Shown here: in pieces, positions 26,553-38,548 of the stretch | Numbering within the stretch: position 1 is the stretch's first letter | How the letters are laid out: every line of letters starts with the position of its first letter | Assembly: GCF_029168335.1 (NCBI RefSeq) | Contig: NZ_JARGYC010000032.1 | Coordinates: 1 to 51,266, forward strand | Reading direction: 5' to 3' | Source of the DNA: Psychromarinibacter sediminicola | GTDB lineage: Bacteria; Pseudomonadota; Alphaproteobacteria; Rhodobacterales; Rhodobacteraceae | DNA: 51,266 bases | Made by a program: the position numbers and the translations under genes | Notes under the pieces: generated by a model | Databases searched by the model: none | What the model was told of the DNA's origin: nothing | What the model saw: only the letters and a program-made list of their open reading frames with translations

Positions 26553-27485
26553 CTACGCCGCGCCGAGCTTCGGAAAGATCTCCTCCACATGCGCCACGAT
26601 CCAGTCGCGTACCTCGACCGCCGCCGCCGACAGCCGCTGATCGGAGCGTGACAGCACGTACCAGTGCCGCACCAGCGGCAGCCCCTCGGACCTGAGGGCC
26701 ACCAGCCGCCCCGACTGCAGCTCGTCGGCGACCGTGTGCGCCGAGATGATGGCGATCCCCAGCCCGTTCAGCACCGCCTGCTTGATCGTCTCGTTCGAGG
26801 TCATCTCCACCATCGGCACGATCCGTCCCTCGCCGATCTCGTCCAGGAACCGCGTCGCCAGGATGCGCGTGCCGGACCCTTCCTCGCGCATCACGAAGCG
26901 CTCGCCCAGCAGCGCCGCGCGCGGCACCTCGTCCAGCGCCGCCAGCGGGTGATCCGCCGCCGCGATCAGCACATGCGGATGCTCGACCAGCGGGATCGCG
27001 TCGACCATCGGTTCGCGCGGGGGTCGGCCCATGATGCACAGGTCGAACTCGCCGCGTGCCAGGGCCTCGATGGTCTCGGTCCGGTTGCCGACCCGCAGCG
27101 CCACTTCCAGCTCCGGCATCTCCTTCTGCAGCAGCGCCACGATTCGCGGCGCGAAATATTTCCCGGTGCTCACCACGCCCAGCACGACGCGCCCGCTATG
27201 CCCCGAATCCAGCGCCCGGATGCGACCGATTGCCCGCTCCAGCGCCGCCTGGATCTCGTCATGCGCCGCCAGTAGCGCACGGCCCTGCGGCGTCGGCGTG
27301 TTGCGCTCGGCGCCGCTCCGCTGCAATAGCGGGCTGCCGATCGAATCTTCCAGCGTCTTCAACTGGTTGTGGACCGCCGGCCCGGTCAGGTGCAGCCGCT
27401 CCGCCGCCGCCGAGATCGTGCTTTCGGTCACCACCGCCTTCAGGGCGCGCAGCTGCTTCAGGGTGATCTGGCCGATCCGCTTCAT
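26553..27485 (-). CDS. cbbR: LysR-family regulator of the Calvin-cycle operon
   Basis: A 310-residue LysR-type regulator divergent from cbbF, the standard position of CbbR. The N-terminal winged HTH is [39 protein letters not shown] (about 8-46, split across the recognition helix). The effector domain (about 95-300) contains [15 protein letters not shown] and EGSGTR, as in other CbbR proteins. CbbR activates cbb transcription in response to metabolites such as RuBP or NADPH. The C-terminal end is 15 bases from the palindrome array. Confidence 0.92.
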   Translation of the reverse strand: MKRIGQITLKQLRALKAVVTESTISAAAERLHLTGPAVHNQLKTLEDSIGSPLLQRSGAERNTPTPQGRALLAAHDEIQAALERAIGRIRALDSGHSGRVVLGVVSTGKYFAPRIVALLQKEMPELEVALRVGNRTETIEALARGEFDLCIMGRPPREPMVDAIPLVEHPHVLIAAADHPLAALDEVPRAALLGERFVMREEGSGTRILATRFLDEIGEGRIVPMVEMTSNETIKQAVLNGLGIAIISAHTVADELQSGRLVALRSEGLPLVRHWYVLSRSDQRLSAAAVEVRDWIVAHVEEIFPKLGAA

Positions 27486-27596
27486 TCAGATTTCCTGACG
27501 GTTCATGCAGAATTTCTAAATTTCATTACCATTCGGTTTCGCGAATATCCAGTCCTGTCGCCAGGTGCGACTTCGTCGGGAAGAGGAGGTCTCGTC
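27486..27596 (+). promoter_or_regulatory. cbbR-cbbF divergent control region
   Basis: TCAGATTTCCTGA (27486-27498) is a dyad of the LysR T-N11-A type directly abutting the cbbR start. A second dyad, AATTTCTAAATT, lies at 27511-27522. This AT-rich block contrasts with the flanking GC-rich genes and is the expected binding region of CbbR. The two sites are spaced about 24 bp centre to centre. AGAGGAGG (27581-27589) is the ribosome site of cbbF. Confidence 0.45.
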
Positions 27597-28601
27597 ATGC
27601 TGCCACAGACAGGCAAAACCGGTGCGGAGATCCCGCAGGCGCTGCAGCCGCCGCTCGCCGCGCTCTGCGCCGTGGCGGCCGACCTGTCCAGCGTCATCAG
27701 CCGGGGCGCCCTGGGCGGCGCGCTGGGCGAGACGATCGGCGAGAACACCGACGGCGACGCGCAGAAGGCGCTGGACGTCATGGCGGACGAGGCGTTCGCC
27801 GCCGCGCTGAAGGGCACCGGCATCCGCTGGTATGCCTCGGAAGAGCAGGAGGACGTCGCCGAACTGGACCCCGACGGCGCGCTGGCGCTGGCCATCGACC
27901 CGCTCGACGGCTCGTCCAATATCGACGTCAATGTCTCCATCGGCACGATCTTCGGCATCCGGCCCGCCGCCGAGGAGGCCGACGAAAGCTTCCTGCGCCG
28001 CGGCGACGATTTCCTGGCCTCGGGCTACTTCATCTACGGCCCGCAGACGGCGCTGGTGATCACCTTCGGCGCCGGCGTGCGGATGTTCGTCCTCGACCGC
28101 CGCACCGGCCTGTTCGAGGAAACCGACAAGGCCCCCGCGATCCCCGCCGAGGCCAGCGAATTCGCGATCAACGCCTCGAACTACCGCCACTGGTCCAAGC
28201 CGATCCGCGCCTATATCGACGACTGCCTCGCCGGGGCCGAGGGGCCGCGCGGCAAGAACTTCAACATGCGCTGGGTGGCCTCGCTGGTGGCCGAGACGCA
28301 CCGGATCATGACCCGCGGCGGCATCTTCCTGTACCCGGCCGACCAGCGCGCGAGTTACGCGCAGGGCCGGCTGCGGATGGTCTACGAATGCGCGCCCATC
28401 GCCTTTCTGGTGGAGCAGGCGGGCGGCAAGGCCACCGACGGCATCCACCGCACCCTCGACCGCACGCCCGACAGCCTGCACGCCCGCACGCCCTTCGTCT
28501 TCGGCACCGCCGAGAAGGTGGACCGCGTCACCGTCTATCACGACCTGCCCGAGGCGGAGGTGTCGTCGCTTTTCGGCAACCGCGGCCTGTTCCTCGCCTG
28601 A
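27597..28601 (+). CDS. cbbF: Fructose-1,6-bisphosphatase class I
   Basis: A 334-residue enzyme that removes the C1 phosphate of fructose-1,6-bisphosphate (and in autotrophs often sedoheptulose-1,7-bisphosphate) in RuBP regeneration. The metal-binding [12 protein letters not shown] motif and [10 protein letters not shown] metal-ligand region are clear. The C-terminal [10 protein letters not shown] and [19 protein letters not shown] segments are typical. ATG 27597 follows a strong AGAGGAGG; upstream codons in the same frame are the control region. First gene of the cbb operon. Confidence 0.94.
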   Translation: MLPQTGKTGAEIPQALQPPLAALCAVAADLSSVISRGALGGALGETIGENTDGDAQKALDVMADEAFAAALKGTGIRWYASEEQEDVAELDPDGALALAIDPLDGSSNIDVNVSIGTIFGIRPAAEEADESFLRRGDDFLASGYFIYGPQTALVITFGAGVRMFVLDRRTGLFEETDKAPAIPAEASEFAINASNYRHWSKPIRAYIDDCLAGAEGPRGKNFNMRWVASLVAETHRIMTRGGIFLYPADQRASYAQGRLRMVYECAPIAFLVEQAGGKATDGIHRTLDRTPDSLHARTPFVFGTAEKVDRVTVYHDLPEAEVSSLFGNRGLFLA

Positions 28602-28612
28602 GAAAGAGACCC

Positions 28613-29485
28613 ATGTCCAAGAAACACCCGATCATCTCGGTGACCGGCTCGTCCGGCGCCGGCACCACCACGGTCAAGGCGACCTTCGACCAGATCTTCC
28701 GCCGCGAAGGCGTGAAGACGGTGTCCATCGAGGGCGACGCCTTCCACCGCTACGACCGCGCCGCGATGAAGGCCGAGCTCGACAAGCGCAAGGCCGAGGG
28801 CGACGAGACCTTCAGCCATTTCAGCTATGAGGCCAACGAGCTGGCGAAGCTGGAGGAGGCGTTCCGCAGCTACGGCGAGACGGGCACCGGCCATACCCGC
28901 CACTACGTCCACGACGAGGCGGAGGCCGAACGCTGGGGCGCCGCCCCCGGCACCTTCACCGACTGGGAGCCATTCGAGGACGGCTCGGATCTGTTGTTCT
29001 ACGAGGGGCTGCACGGCGCCGTGGTCAACGAGGAGGTGAACCTCGCCGCGCTGGCCGACCTGAAGATCGGGGTGGTGCCGGTCATCAACCTCGAATGGAC
29101 CCAGAAGATCCACCGCGACAAGGCCAGCCGGGGCTACTCGACCGAGGCGGTGACCGACACCATCCTGCGCCGGATGCACGCCTATGTGCACTGCATCTGC
29201 CCGCAGTTCTCCGAGACCGACATCAACTTTCAGCGGGTGCCGGTGGTCGACACCTCGAACCCCTTCGTCGCCCGCTGGATCCCGACCGCCGACGAAAGCC
29301 TCGTGGTGATCCGCTTCAAGAACCCGCGCGGCATCGATTTCCCGTACCTGATGTCGATGATCCACGACAGCTGGATGACCCGGGCCAACAGCCTGGTGAT
29401 CCCCGGCGGCAAGATCGACCTCGCCATGCAGCTCATCTTCACGCCGATGATCCTGCGCCTCGTCCACGACTCCAAGCGCGCCTGA
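28613..29485 (+). CDS. cbbP: Phosphoribulokinase
   Basis: A 290-residue class I (bacterial octameric-type) kinase that phosphorylates ribulose-5-P to RuBP, a step unique to the Calvin cycle. The P-loop is [10 protein letters not shown] (about 12-21). DAFHRYDR carries the catalytic Asp/His region, and [19 protein letters not shown] is the Walker-B-like segment. Length and motifs match Rhodobacter CbbP. The start ATG is 11 bases after the cbbF stop with AGAAAGAG upstream. Confidence 0.95.
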   Translation: MSKKHPIISVTGSSGAGTTTVKATFDQIFRREGVKTVSIEGDAFHRYDRAAMKAELDKRKAEGDETFSHFSYEANELAKLEEAFRSYGETGTGHTRHYVHDEAEAERWGAAPGTFTDWEPFEDGSDLLFYEGLHGAVVNEEVNLAALADLKIGVVPVINLEWTQKIHRDKASRGYSTEAVTDTILRRMHAYVHCICPQFSETDINFQRVPVVDTSNPFVARWIPTADESLVVIRFKNPRGIDFPYLMSMIHDSWMTRANSLVIPGGKIDLAMQLIFTPMILRLVHDSKRA

Positions 29486-29496
29486 GGAGGGAGCTC

Positions 29497-31494
29497 ATGA
29501 ACAAGATCACCCCGATAGAAACCGCGATGGAGGATCGCATGGCCGACGCCGTCCGCGTTCTGGCGATGGACGCGGTAGAGGCGGCGAATTCCGGCCATCC
29601 CGGCGCACCCATGGGGCTGGCCGACGTGGCGACGGTGCTGTTCAACCGCTTTCTCACCGTCGATCCCACGGCGCCCGGCTGGCCCGACCGCGACCGCTTC
29701 GTGATGAGCGCCGGCCACGGCTCGATGCTGGTCTACGCGATCCACCATCTTCTGGGCTATGACGACATGAAGATGGACCAGCTGCGCGCCTTCCGGCAGC
29801 TGGGGTCGCGGACGGCGGGGCACCCGGAATACGGCCACGCCAAGGGGATCGAGACGACGACCGGCCCGCTGGGGCAGGGCCTCGCCACCGCCGTCGGCAT
29901 GGCGCTGGCCGAGCGGATGGCGAACGCCCGCTACGGCGACGACCTGGCCAGCCACTGGACCTACGTGCTGGCCGGCGACGGCTGTCTGATGGAAGGCATC
30001 AGCCACGAGGCGATCGACATGGCGGGCCATCTCGGGCTGGGCCGGCTGATCCTGTTCTGGGACGACAACCGCATCACCATCGACGGGCCGACCGACCTGT
30101 CGACCTCGACCGACCAGCGGGCCCGCTTCGCCGCCGCCGGCTGGCACGTGCAGGCGGTCGACGGCCACGACAAGGCCGCCATCGCCGAGGCGATCCTGGC
30201 CGCCCGCGCCGACCGGCGGCCCTCGATGATCGCCTGCCGGACCGAGATCGGCCACGGCGCGCCCAACAAGGCGGGCAGCCACACCGTCCATGGCGCGCCG
30301 CTGGGCGCGGACGAGATCGCCGCCACCCGAAAGGCGCTAGGCTGGTCCCTGCCGGCCTTCGAGGTGGACGACGCGATCTACTCTGCCTGGCATGCCGTTG
30401 CCGACCGCGGCCGCGCCGCGCGCGAGGCCTGGGCCGCCCGCCTCGCCGGCCATCCCTGCCGCGAGACATTCCGCGCCGCCCACGCCGCACCCGATGCCGC
30501 CACGCTCGACGCCGCCCTCTGCGCCTGGAAGGCGCAGTTGTCGAAGGAGGCGCCCAAGGTGGCCACGCGGAAGGCCAGCGAGATGGCGCTGGAGGTGGTG
30601 ACGGAGTGCCTGCCGACCGCCGTGGGCGGATCGGCCGACCTGACCGGCTCGAACAACACCCGCACCGCGGCGCAGCGCCCGGTGACGCGCGACGACTTCT
30701 CGGGCAGCTACATCCATTACGGCATCCGCGAACACGGCATGGCCGCCGCGATGAACGGCATCGCGCTGCATGGCGGCTTCTTTCCCTATGGCGGCACATT
30801 CCTTGCCTTCGCCGATTACTGCCGCCCGGCGATGCGGTTGTCGGCCCTGATGGGGGTGCCGGTCGCCTACGTGATGACCCACGATTCCATAGGGCTCGGC
30901 GAGGACGGCCCGACCCATCAGCCGGTAGAGACCCTCGCCTCGCTGCGCGCCATGCCCAACATGACCGTGATCCGCCCCGCCGACGCGGTGGAGACGGCCG
31001 AGGCCTGGCAGATCGCGGCGACCGCCGCGCGGACGCCGACCGTCCTGTGCCTGTCACGGCAGGGGCTGCCGACGGTGCGCATCGAGCATTCGGACGCCAA
31101 CAAGACCGCCCGCGGCGCCTACCTCCTGCGCGAACCCGACGGCGAGCGCGACGTGACGCTGATCGCCACCGGCTCGGAGGTGGAGCTGGCGCTCAGGGCG
31201 GCCGAGACGCTGAGCGCCGAGGGCCTGACGGTCGCCGTCGTCTCCGCGCCGAGCTTCGAGCTTTTCGCCGCGCAGGACGCCGACTACCGCGCCCGCACCC
31301 TCGGCCCCGCGCCCCGCGTCGGCGTCGAGGCGGCGGTCCGGCAGGGCTGGGACGCGATGCTGCGCCCCGACGACGCCTTCATCGGCATGACCAGCTTCGG
31401 CGCCTCGGCCCCGGCGGCCGACCTCTACCGCCATTTCGGCATCACCGCCGAGGCCGTCGCCGCTGCCGCCCGCCGCCTCACTGAAACCGCCTGA
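29497..31494 (+). CDS. cbbT: Transketolase
   Basis: A 665-residue thiamine-diphosphate enzyme that transfers two-carbon units between sugar phosphates in RuBP regeneration. It has the N-terminal [13 protein letters not shown], the TPP/metal motif [13 protein letters not shown]...DDNRITIDG, the pyrimidine-domain [13 protein letters not shown], and the C-terminal transketolase domain. A strong GGAGGGAG precedes ATG 29497. The last codons and stop are followed by an exact copy of the preceding 14 bases (see the repeat entry). Confidence 0.95.
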   Translation: MNKITPIETAMEDRMADAVRVLAMDAVEAANSGHPGAPMGLADVATVLFNRFLTVDPTAPGWPDRDRFVMSAGHGSMLVYAIHHLLGYDDMKMDQLRAFRQLGSRTAGHPEYGHAKGIETTTGPLGQGLATAVGMALAERMANARYGDDLASHWTYVLAGDGCLMEGISHEAIDMAGHLGLGRLILFWDDNRITIDGPTDLSTSTDQRARFAAAGWHVQAVDGHDKAAIAEAILAARADRRPSMIACRTEIGHGAPNKAGSHTVHGAPLGADEIAATRKALGWSLPAFEVDDAIYSAWHAVADRGRAAREAWAARLAGHPCRETFRAAHAAPDAATLDAALCAWKAQLSKEAPKVATRKASEMALEVVTECLPTAVGGSADLTGSNNTRTAAQRPVTRDDFSGSYIHYGIREHGMAAAMNGIALHGGFFPYGGTFLAFADYCRPAMRLSALMGVPVAYVMTHDSIGLGEDGPTHQPVETLASLRAMPNMTVIRPADAVETAEAWQIAATAARTPTVLCLSRQGLPTVRIEHSDANKTARGAYLLREPDGERDVTLIATGSEVELALRAAETLSAEGLTVAVVSAPSFELFAAQDADYRARTLGPAPRVGVEAAVRQGWDAMLRPDDAFIGMTSFGASAPAADLYRHFGITAEAVAAAARRLTETA

Positions 31495-31510
31495 CCGAAA
31501 CCGCCTGACC
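31483..31510 (+). repeat. 14-bp direct tandem duplication at the transketolase stop
   Basis: GAAACCGCCTGACC occurs at 31483-31496 and again, exactly, at 31497-31510. The first copy contains the real TGA stop. The duplication looks like a recent slippage event and leaves the protein unchanged. Confidence 0.9.
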
Positions 31511-31523
31511 GGGAGGACCCACC

Positions 31524-34164
<2,641 letters not shown>

Positions 34165-34180
34165 CGCGGCCGGGGCGGCG

Positions 34181-34203
34181 CCGAATTTTCGACGAAAATT
34201 CGG
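34181..34203. repeat. 23-bp palindrome between cbbL and cbbS
   Basis: An 11-bp perfect inverted repeat with one central base and the core GAATTTTCGACGAAAATTC lies 17 bases after the cbbL stop. It shares GAATTTTC...GAAAATTC with palindrome 2 between manB and cbbR. In RNA it would form a stable hairpin that could influence decay or the ratio of large to small subunit message. Confidence 0.85.
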
Positions 34204-34237
34204 ATCCCGACCCGGCGACGCCGAAAGGAGACGACAG

Positions 34238-34624
34238 ATGCGTATCACCCAGGGCTGCTTCAGCTTCCTCCCCGACCTCGACGACGCGCAGATCACCGCG
34301 CAGGTCGAGTACATCCTCGGCCGCGACTGGGCCGTGAGCCTGGAATACACCGACGACCCGCACCCGCGGAACACCTACTGGGAGATGTGGGGCAACCCGA
34401 TGTTCGACCTCCGCGACGCCAAGGGCGTGATGATGGAGCTGGACGAATGCCGCAAGGCGCACCCGGAGGCCTATATCCGCGTGCAGGCCTTCGACGACAC
34501 CCGCGGGTTCGAGACCGTCATGATGTCCTTCATCGTCAACCGCCCGGCCGAGGAGCCCGCGTTCCACATGCAGCGCACCGATCATGTCGGGCGGTCGCAG
34601 AAATACGGCTGGGAGGCGCGGTGA
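34238..34624 (+). CDS. cbbS: Ribulose bisphosphate carboxylase small subunit (red-type)
   Basis: A 128-residue small subunit. It starts [16 protein letters not shown] and contains the red-type [16 protein letters not shown] segment. The extended C-terminus (about 105-128, [12 protein letters not shown]-like) forms the beta-hairpins that fill the central channel of red-type RuBisCO. AAAGGAG precedes the ATG at 34238. With CbbL it forms the L8S8 enzyme. Confidence 0.96.
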   Translation: MRITQGCFSFLPDLDDAQITAQVEYILGRDWAVSLEYTDDPHPRNTYWEMWGNPMFDLRDAKGVMMELDECRKAHPEAYIRVQAFDDTRGFETVMMSFIVNRPAEEPAFHMQRTDHVGRSQKYGWEAR

Positions 34625-34636
34625 GGCCCGTCGGAC

Positions 34637-34690
34637 CCGGGGGGCTGTCTGCCCCCCGGACCCCCCGAGGATATTTTCAACCAGAAGAAG
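34637..34690 (+). repeat. Dispersed hairpin/GAGGATATTTTC element upstream of cbbX
   Basis: A perfect 9-bp stem (CCGGGGGGC / GCCCCCCGG, loop TGTCT, 34637-34659) is followed by gaccccccgaggatattttcaaccagaagaag. The same layout (GC stem, CCCCC, GAG/GCG-TATTT, then A(C/A)GAGAAGAAG or similar) recurs at 49833-49883 and 50021-50066 on the other strand, and its tail in the tandem array at 8131-8485. Such elements are frequent in Rhodobacterales intergenic DNA (recalled, not searched). Here its terminal AGAAGAAGGAG serves as the ribosome-binding site of cbbX. Confidence 0.75.
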
Positions 34691-34700
34691 GAGCGAAGCG

Positions 34701-35615
34701 ATGTCTGAGCCGACGGTCGACCTTGCCGCGGAATACGAGACGTCCGGCGTGCGGGAGGTGCTGGAGGAGCTCGATCGCGCGCTGATCGGGCTGTCGCCCG
34801 TGAAGCAGCGCATCCGCGAGACGGCGGCGCTCCTGCTCGTCGACAAGGCGCGGCGCGAGATGGGGCTGACGCAGGAGACGCCGACTCTGCACATGTCCTT
34901 CACCGGCAATCCCGGCACCGGCAAGACCACCGTGGCGCGGATGATGGCCGGGCTGCTGCACCGGCTGGGCTATATCCGCAAGGGCCACCTCGTCAGCGTC
35001 ACCCGCGACGATCTGGTGGGGCAGTATATCGGGCACACGGCGCCCAAGACGAAGGAGGTGCTGAAGAAGGCGATGGGCGGGGTGCTGTTCATAGACGAGG
35101 CCTATTACCTCTACAAGCCCGACAACGAGCGCGACTACGGCCAGGAGGCCATCGAGATCCTGTTGCAGGTGATGGAGAACAACCGCGACGATCTGGTGGT
35201 GATCATGGCCGGCTATGCCGACCGGATGGACAAGTTCTTCGCCGCCAATCCCGGCTTCCGTTCGCGCATCGCGCATCACATCGACTTTCCCGACTATTCC
35301 GACGCCGAGCTGCTGCAGATCGCCGAGACGATGCTCGAGGAACAGAGCTATCGGTTCGCGCCCGAGGCGCGGGCGGCGATGGCCGACTACATCGCGCTGC
35401 GCCGCGCGCAGCCGCATTTCGCCAATGCCCGCTCGATCCGCAACGCGCTGGACCGCGCCCGCCTGCGCCAGGCCAACCGGCTGTTTTCGGAGGCGAAAGG
35501 CCCGCTCGACGCCGCCGCGCTGTCGACCATCGCCGAGCCGGACATTCGCGCCAGCCGCGTGTTCCGCGGAGGGCTGGACCAGGACCGCCCCGTTGCACGG
35601 GAGGCCGCCGAATGA
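34701..35615 (+). CDS. cbbX: Red-type RuBisCO activase CbbX
   Basis: A 304-residue AAA+ ATPase that removes inhibitory sugar phosphates from red-type RuBisCO by pulling on the large-subunit C-terminus. Walker [10 protein letters not shown] (about 69-77), Walker [12 protein letters not shown], the pore-loop region [12 protein letters not shown] and the sensor/arginine-finger NPGFRSRI are present. It starts at ATG 34701, with the ribosome site supplied by the preceding repeat. Its TGA overlaps the ATG of cbbE (ATGA). Confidence 0.96.
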   Translation: MSEPTVDLAAEYETSGVREVLEELDRALIGLSPVKQRIRETAALLLVDKARREMGLTQETPTLHMSFTGNPGTGKTTVARMMAGLLHRLGYIRKGHLVSVTRDDLVGQYIGHTAPKTKEVLKKAMGGVLFIDEAYYLYKPDNERDYGQEAIEILLQVMENNRDDLVVIMAGYADRMDKFFAANPGFRSRIAHHIDFPDYSDAELLQIAETMLEEQSYRFAPEARAAMADYIALRRAQPHFANARSIRNALDRARLRQANRLFSEAKGPLDAAALSTIAEPDIRASRVFRGGLDQDRPVAREAAE

Positions 35616-36310
35616 CCTCCGACCGCAGAATCAAGATCTCCCCCTCGATCCTCTCCGCCGATTTCGCCGATTTCGGCCGCGAGATCCGCGGCATCGAGGA
35701 CCAGGGCGCAGACTGGGTGCATGTCGACGTGATGGACGGGCATTTCGTGCCCAACCTCACCTTCGGCCCGCCGGCCGTGGCGGCGTTCCGGCCGCACGTG
35801 CGCACGGTGATGGACGTGCATCTGATGATCGCGCCCGTCGACCCCTTCATCGAGGCCTATGCCGCGGCCGGGGCCGATATCCTGACCGCGCATGTCGAGG
35901 CCGGGCCGCATCCGCACCGCACGCTTCAGGCGATCCGCGCCGCCGGCATGAAGGCGGGCGTGGCGCTGAACCCCGGCACCCCGGCGGCGGCGGTGGCGCA
36001 TCTGATGGACCTCGCCGACCTGGTCTGCGTGATGACGGTGAACCCGGGCTTCGGCGGGCAGTCCTTCCTCGACATGACCGGCAAGATCGCGGAGCTTCGC
36101 ACGATGATCGGCGACCGGCCGGTGCATATCGAGGTCGACGGCGGCGTGACGCCCGAGACCGCGCCGCTGGTGACAAAGGCCGGGGCGGATGTGCTTGTGG
36201 CCGGCTCTGCCGTGTTCCGGGGCGGCTCGGCCGACGAGCCCGCGGCCTATGGCGCCAATATCGCGTCGATCCGCGCGGCGGCGGAGGGTGCGACCGCCCG
36301 CGTCGCCTGA
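35612..36310 (+). CDS. cbbE: Ribulose-phosphate 3-epimerase
   Basis: A 232-residue TIM-barrel metalloenzyme that interconverts xylulose-5-P and ribulose-5-P, feeding phosphoribulokinase. Conserved segments are [47 protein letters not shown] and IEVDGGV. GGGAGG precedes the ATG, which overlaps the cbbX stop by 4 bases. It is the last gene of the cbb operon. The stop lies only 7 bases from the stop of the convergent glycosyltransferase and no hairpin is seen there. Confidence 0.95.
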   Translation: MTSDRRIKISPSILSADFADFGREIRGIEDQGADWVHVDVMDGHFVPNLTFGPPAVAAFRPHVRTVMDVHLMIAPVDPFIEAYAAAGADILTAHVEAGPHPHRTLQAIRAAGMKAGVALNPGTPAAAVAHLMDLADLVCVMTVNPGFGGQSFLDMTGKIAELRTMIGDRPVHIEVDGGVTPETAPLVTKAGADVLVAGSAVFRGGSADEPAAYGANIASIRAAAEGATARVA

Positions 36311-36317
36311 TCCCGCG

Positions 36318-37406
36318 TCACAGAAGCGCCGATACCCGGTCCCAAAGCGCGTCGCCCGCCTGGCGCCAGGTCAGCTCCGCCGCCCGCGCCGCCCCGCGCG
36401 CCACCAGGGCGTCGCGATGCGCGCTGTCGCTCAGCACCCGCTCCGCCGCGTGCGCCCAGGCCTCGGGGTCCAGCGGGTCGACCAGTTCGGCGCCGGTCCC
36501 GACGGTCTCGGGCAGGGCGCCGCCGCGCGCCACGAGCGCCGGCGTGCCGCAATGCATCGCCTCCACCGGCGGCAGGCCGAACCCCTCGGTCCGCGACGGG
36601 AACAGAAACGCTCCGGCGGCGGTGTAGAGCGCGCGCAGCTCGCCGTCCCCGACGTGCCCGGTGAAGATGACGTTCGGCGGAATGCGCCAGCCCAGGGCGT
36701 CGTAGTCGCGCCGCGGCGGGCCGCCGACCACCACCAGCGGGATCTCGGCCAGACGCGGATCCTCGAAGGCGGCGAACAGGGTCTTGAGGTTCTTGTAGCT
36801 CTGCGTCGTGCCGAAGGTCATCGCGAAGACCCGCCCGCGCAGCTCAAGCCGGTCGAGCACGCCCGCGTCGGGCGCCGCCCGCAGGATATGGTCGGTGCCG
36901 TTGCGCACCACGTGGATGCGGTCCAGCGGCGCAATCCCGTGCTCGGCGATCGACTGGCGGGAATAGTCCGACACGGTCAGCACGGCCCGCGCCCGGCGGC
37001 CGATCATCGGCCAGAACAGCCGATAGCCCTGGACCTGCCGGCGCGGATAGGCGTCGGGAAAGGCCAGCGTCTGCACGTCGTGGATCATCACCACGCTGTT
37101 GGGGTGCAGCACCGGGGCGAGGTTGCAGAAGTTGATCAGCAAATCCTTCCGCGCGAGCGCCGGCAGCACCAGCATTTCCCACGCCTGGCCGCCCGCGCGC
37201 GACCAGCCCGGCCGCAGCTCGGGCTGCAGCCCCATCGCCGCGACGCTCGTTCTGTCCCGCACCGCCGGGGCCATGATCCGGCAGGGCGACTGCCCGGTCG
37301 CGCGGCGGCACAGCTCGGCCGAGAAGTTGAGCGCGGCGCGGTGGACGCCGCCGGCCGTCACCGATCCGCTCATGAACTTGCCGTTGATCGTGATCCGCGT
37401 GGACAT
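36318..37406 (-). CDS. Glycosyltransferase family 4 (group 1)
   Basis: A 362-residue GT-B glycosyltransferase. The C-terminal half has the donor-binding features FAMTFGTTQSYKNLKTLF, VIFTGHVGDGELRALY and FLFPSRTEGFGLPPVEAM, which contains the EX7E-type motif. The N-terminal half binds the acceptor (GGVHRAALNFSAEL). It is likely to add a mannose or related sugar to the exopolysaccharide repeat. The start at ATG 37406 was chosen because upstream in-frame sequence is Arg/Ser-rich noise. Upstream on the same strand is the priming transferase, 208 bases away. Confidence 0.85.
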   Translation of the reverse strand: MSTRITINGKFMSGSVTAGGVHRAALNFSAELCRRATGQSPCRIMAPAVRDRTSVAAMGLQPELRPGWSRAGGQAWEMLVLPALARKDLLINFCNLAPVLHPNSVVMIHDVQTLAFPDAYPRRQVQGYRLFWPMIGRRARAVLTVSDYSRQSIAEHGIAPLDRIHVVRNGTDHILRAAPDAGVLDRLELRGRVFAMTFGTTQSYKNLKTLFAAFEDPRLAEIPLVVVGGPPRRDYDALGWRIPPNVIFTGHVGDGELRALYTAAGAFLFPSRTEGFGLPPVEAMHCGTPALVARGGALPETVGTGAELVDPLDPEAWAHAAERVLSDSAHRDALVARGAARAAELTWRQAGDALWDRVSALL

Positions 37407-37614
37407 GTCCGTTGGTCTGATCTCGGTGATGCGCGTGCGCGGGGATGGCAAAGGGGCAGGGCGCGCCGTCGGAGGACGACGTCGTAACTGGCTTACGGGC
37501 TGCTCCGCGCCGGCACAACTCCGTTCGGACGATCGGAGGCCGGGATCAACAATATTGCGCATGGACGGGAACCGTGTCCGCCCGGCGCACGATGGCGCCG
37601 GCCCGCGATTCGCC

Positions 37615-38322
37615 TCAGACGGCGCCCCGGCGCAGCAGGACCGCCGTCGCCGTGCGGCAGATGATGCCAAGATCTTGCCACAAACCGGCCGAGTCGACAT
37701 AGGCCAGGTCGAGCGCCACGCGCTCGTCATAGGTGGTGTCGCTGCGCCCGCTGACCTGCCACAGCCCGGTCACGCCGGGGCGCACCGACAGGTAGGCGGC
37801 GAAGTGCGGGCCGTACATCGGCGCCTCCTTCGCGGTGATCGGGCGCGGCCCGACCAGCGACATGTCGCCCCGCAGCACGTTCCAGATCTGCGGCAGCTCG
37901 TCGAGGCTGCTGCGCCGCAGGAAGTCGCCCAGGCGCGTCACACGCGGGTCGCGGTCGAACTTGAAGCTGGTTCGCCATTCCTCGCGCGCGATCGGGTCCG
38001 TCAGCAGGATTTCGTCCAGCGTTTCCTGGGAATCCGTGCGCATCGTGCGGAACTTCAGGCAGCGAAAGCTGCGCCCGCCGGCGCCGACCCGCGTGTGGCC
38101 GTAGAGGACCGGCCCGCGCTCCGTCGCCAGGATCAACAGCGCGATCAGCGCCATCACCGGCGCGAACAGCACCAGCGCCACGGCGGCCCCCAGCTTGTCC
38201 AGAACCAGCTTCGCGGCCGGGATCGTATCGTCCGCCGCCCGCGGGCGGAAGTCCCTCCGCGGCGACAGTGCCGCGGCGCTGTCGAAATGCGACGCAGTGC
38301 CCGCGATTTCCTGCAATTTCAT
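37615..38322 (-). CDS. Exopolysaccharide priming sugar-phosphate transferase (ExoY/WcaJ-type)
   Basis: A 235-residue bacterial sugar transferase that moves a hexose-1-phosphate from a UDP sugar onto undecaprenyl phosphate, starting repeat-unit assembly. It has a single hydrophobic segment (about 43-66, LGAAVALVLFAPVMALIALLIL) and the conserved cytosolic KFRTM, RVTRLGDFLRRSSLDELPQ, NVLRGDMSLVGPRP and RPGVTGLWQVSGRS motifs. It lacks the extra N-terminal helices of long WbaP/WcaJ forms, so it is an ExoY-like short type. Divergent from the beta-propeller gene at 38549. Confidence 0.9.
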   Translation of the reverse strand: MKLQEIAGTASHFDSAAALSPRRDFRPRAADDTIPAAKLVLDKLGAAVALVLFAPVMALIALLILATERGPVLYGHTRVGAGGRSFRCLKFRTMRTDSQETLDEILLTDPIAREEWRTSFKFDRDPRVTRLGDFLRRSSLDELPQIWNVLRGDMSLVGPRPITAKEAPMYGPHFAAYLSVRPGVTGLWQVSGRSDTTYDERVALDLAYVDSAGLWQDLGIICRTATAVLLRRGAV

Positions 38323-38548
38323 GGCCTACCCCCCAGGCAGATGCCGCGCCACAAAGGCGCCCCAATTCCGCCCAAATTTGCCACGAATTTGCCTTGTTCA
38401 ACTAGGTGCCGAGCCGGAAACGGATTGTTTACGGTCTGGTCCAGCCTGTATCGCCGGCCCCGGCCGTGGCAGGCTCCAAAGCCGAAATGGCCGGGCCGGC
38501 GGGGCGGCGCCGAGGGGGCGCGCGCGCCGCCGCGAACAGGGTGCTGCA

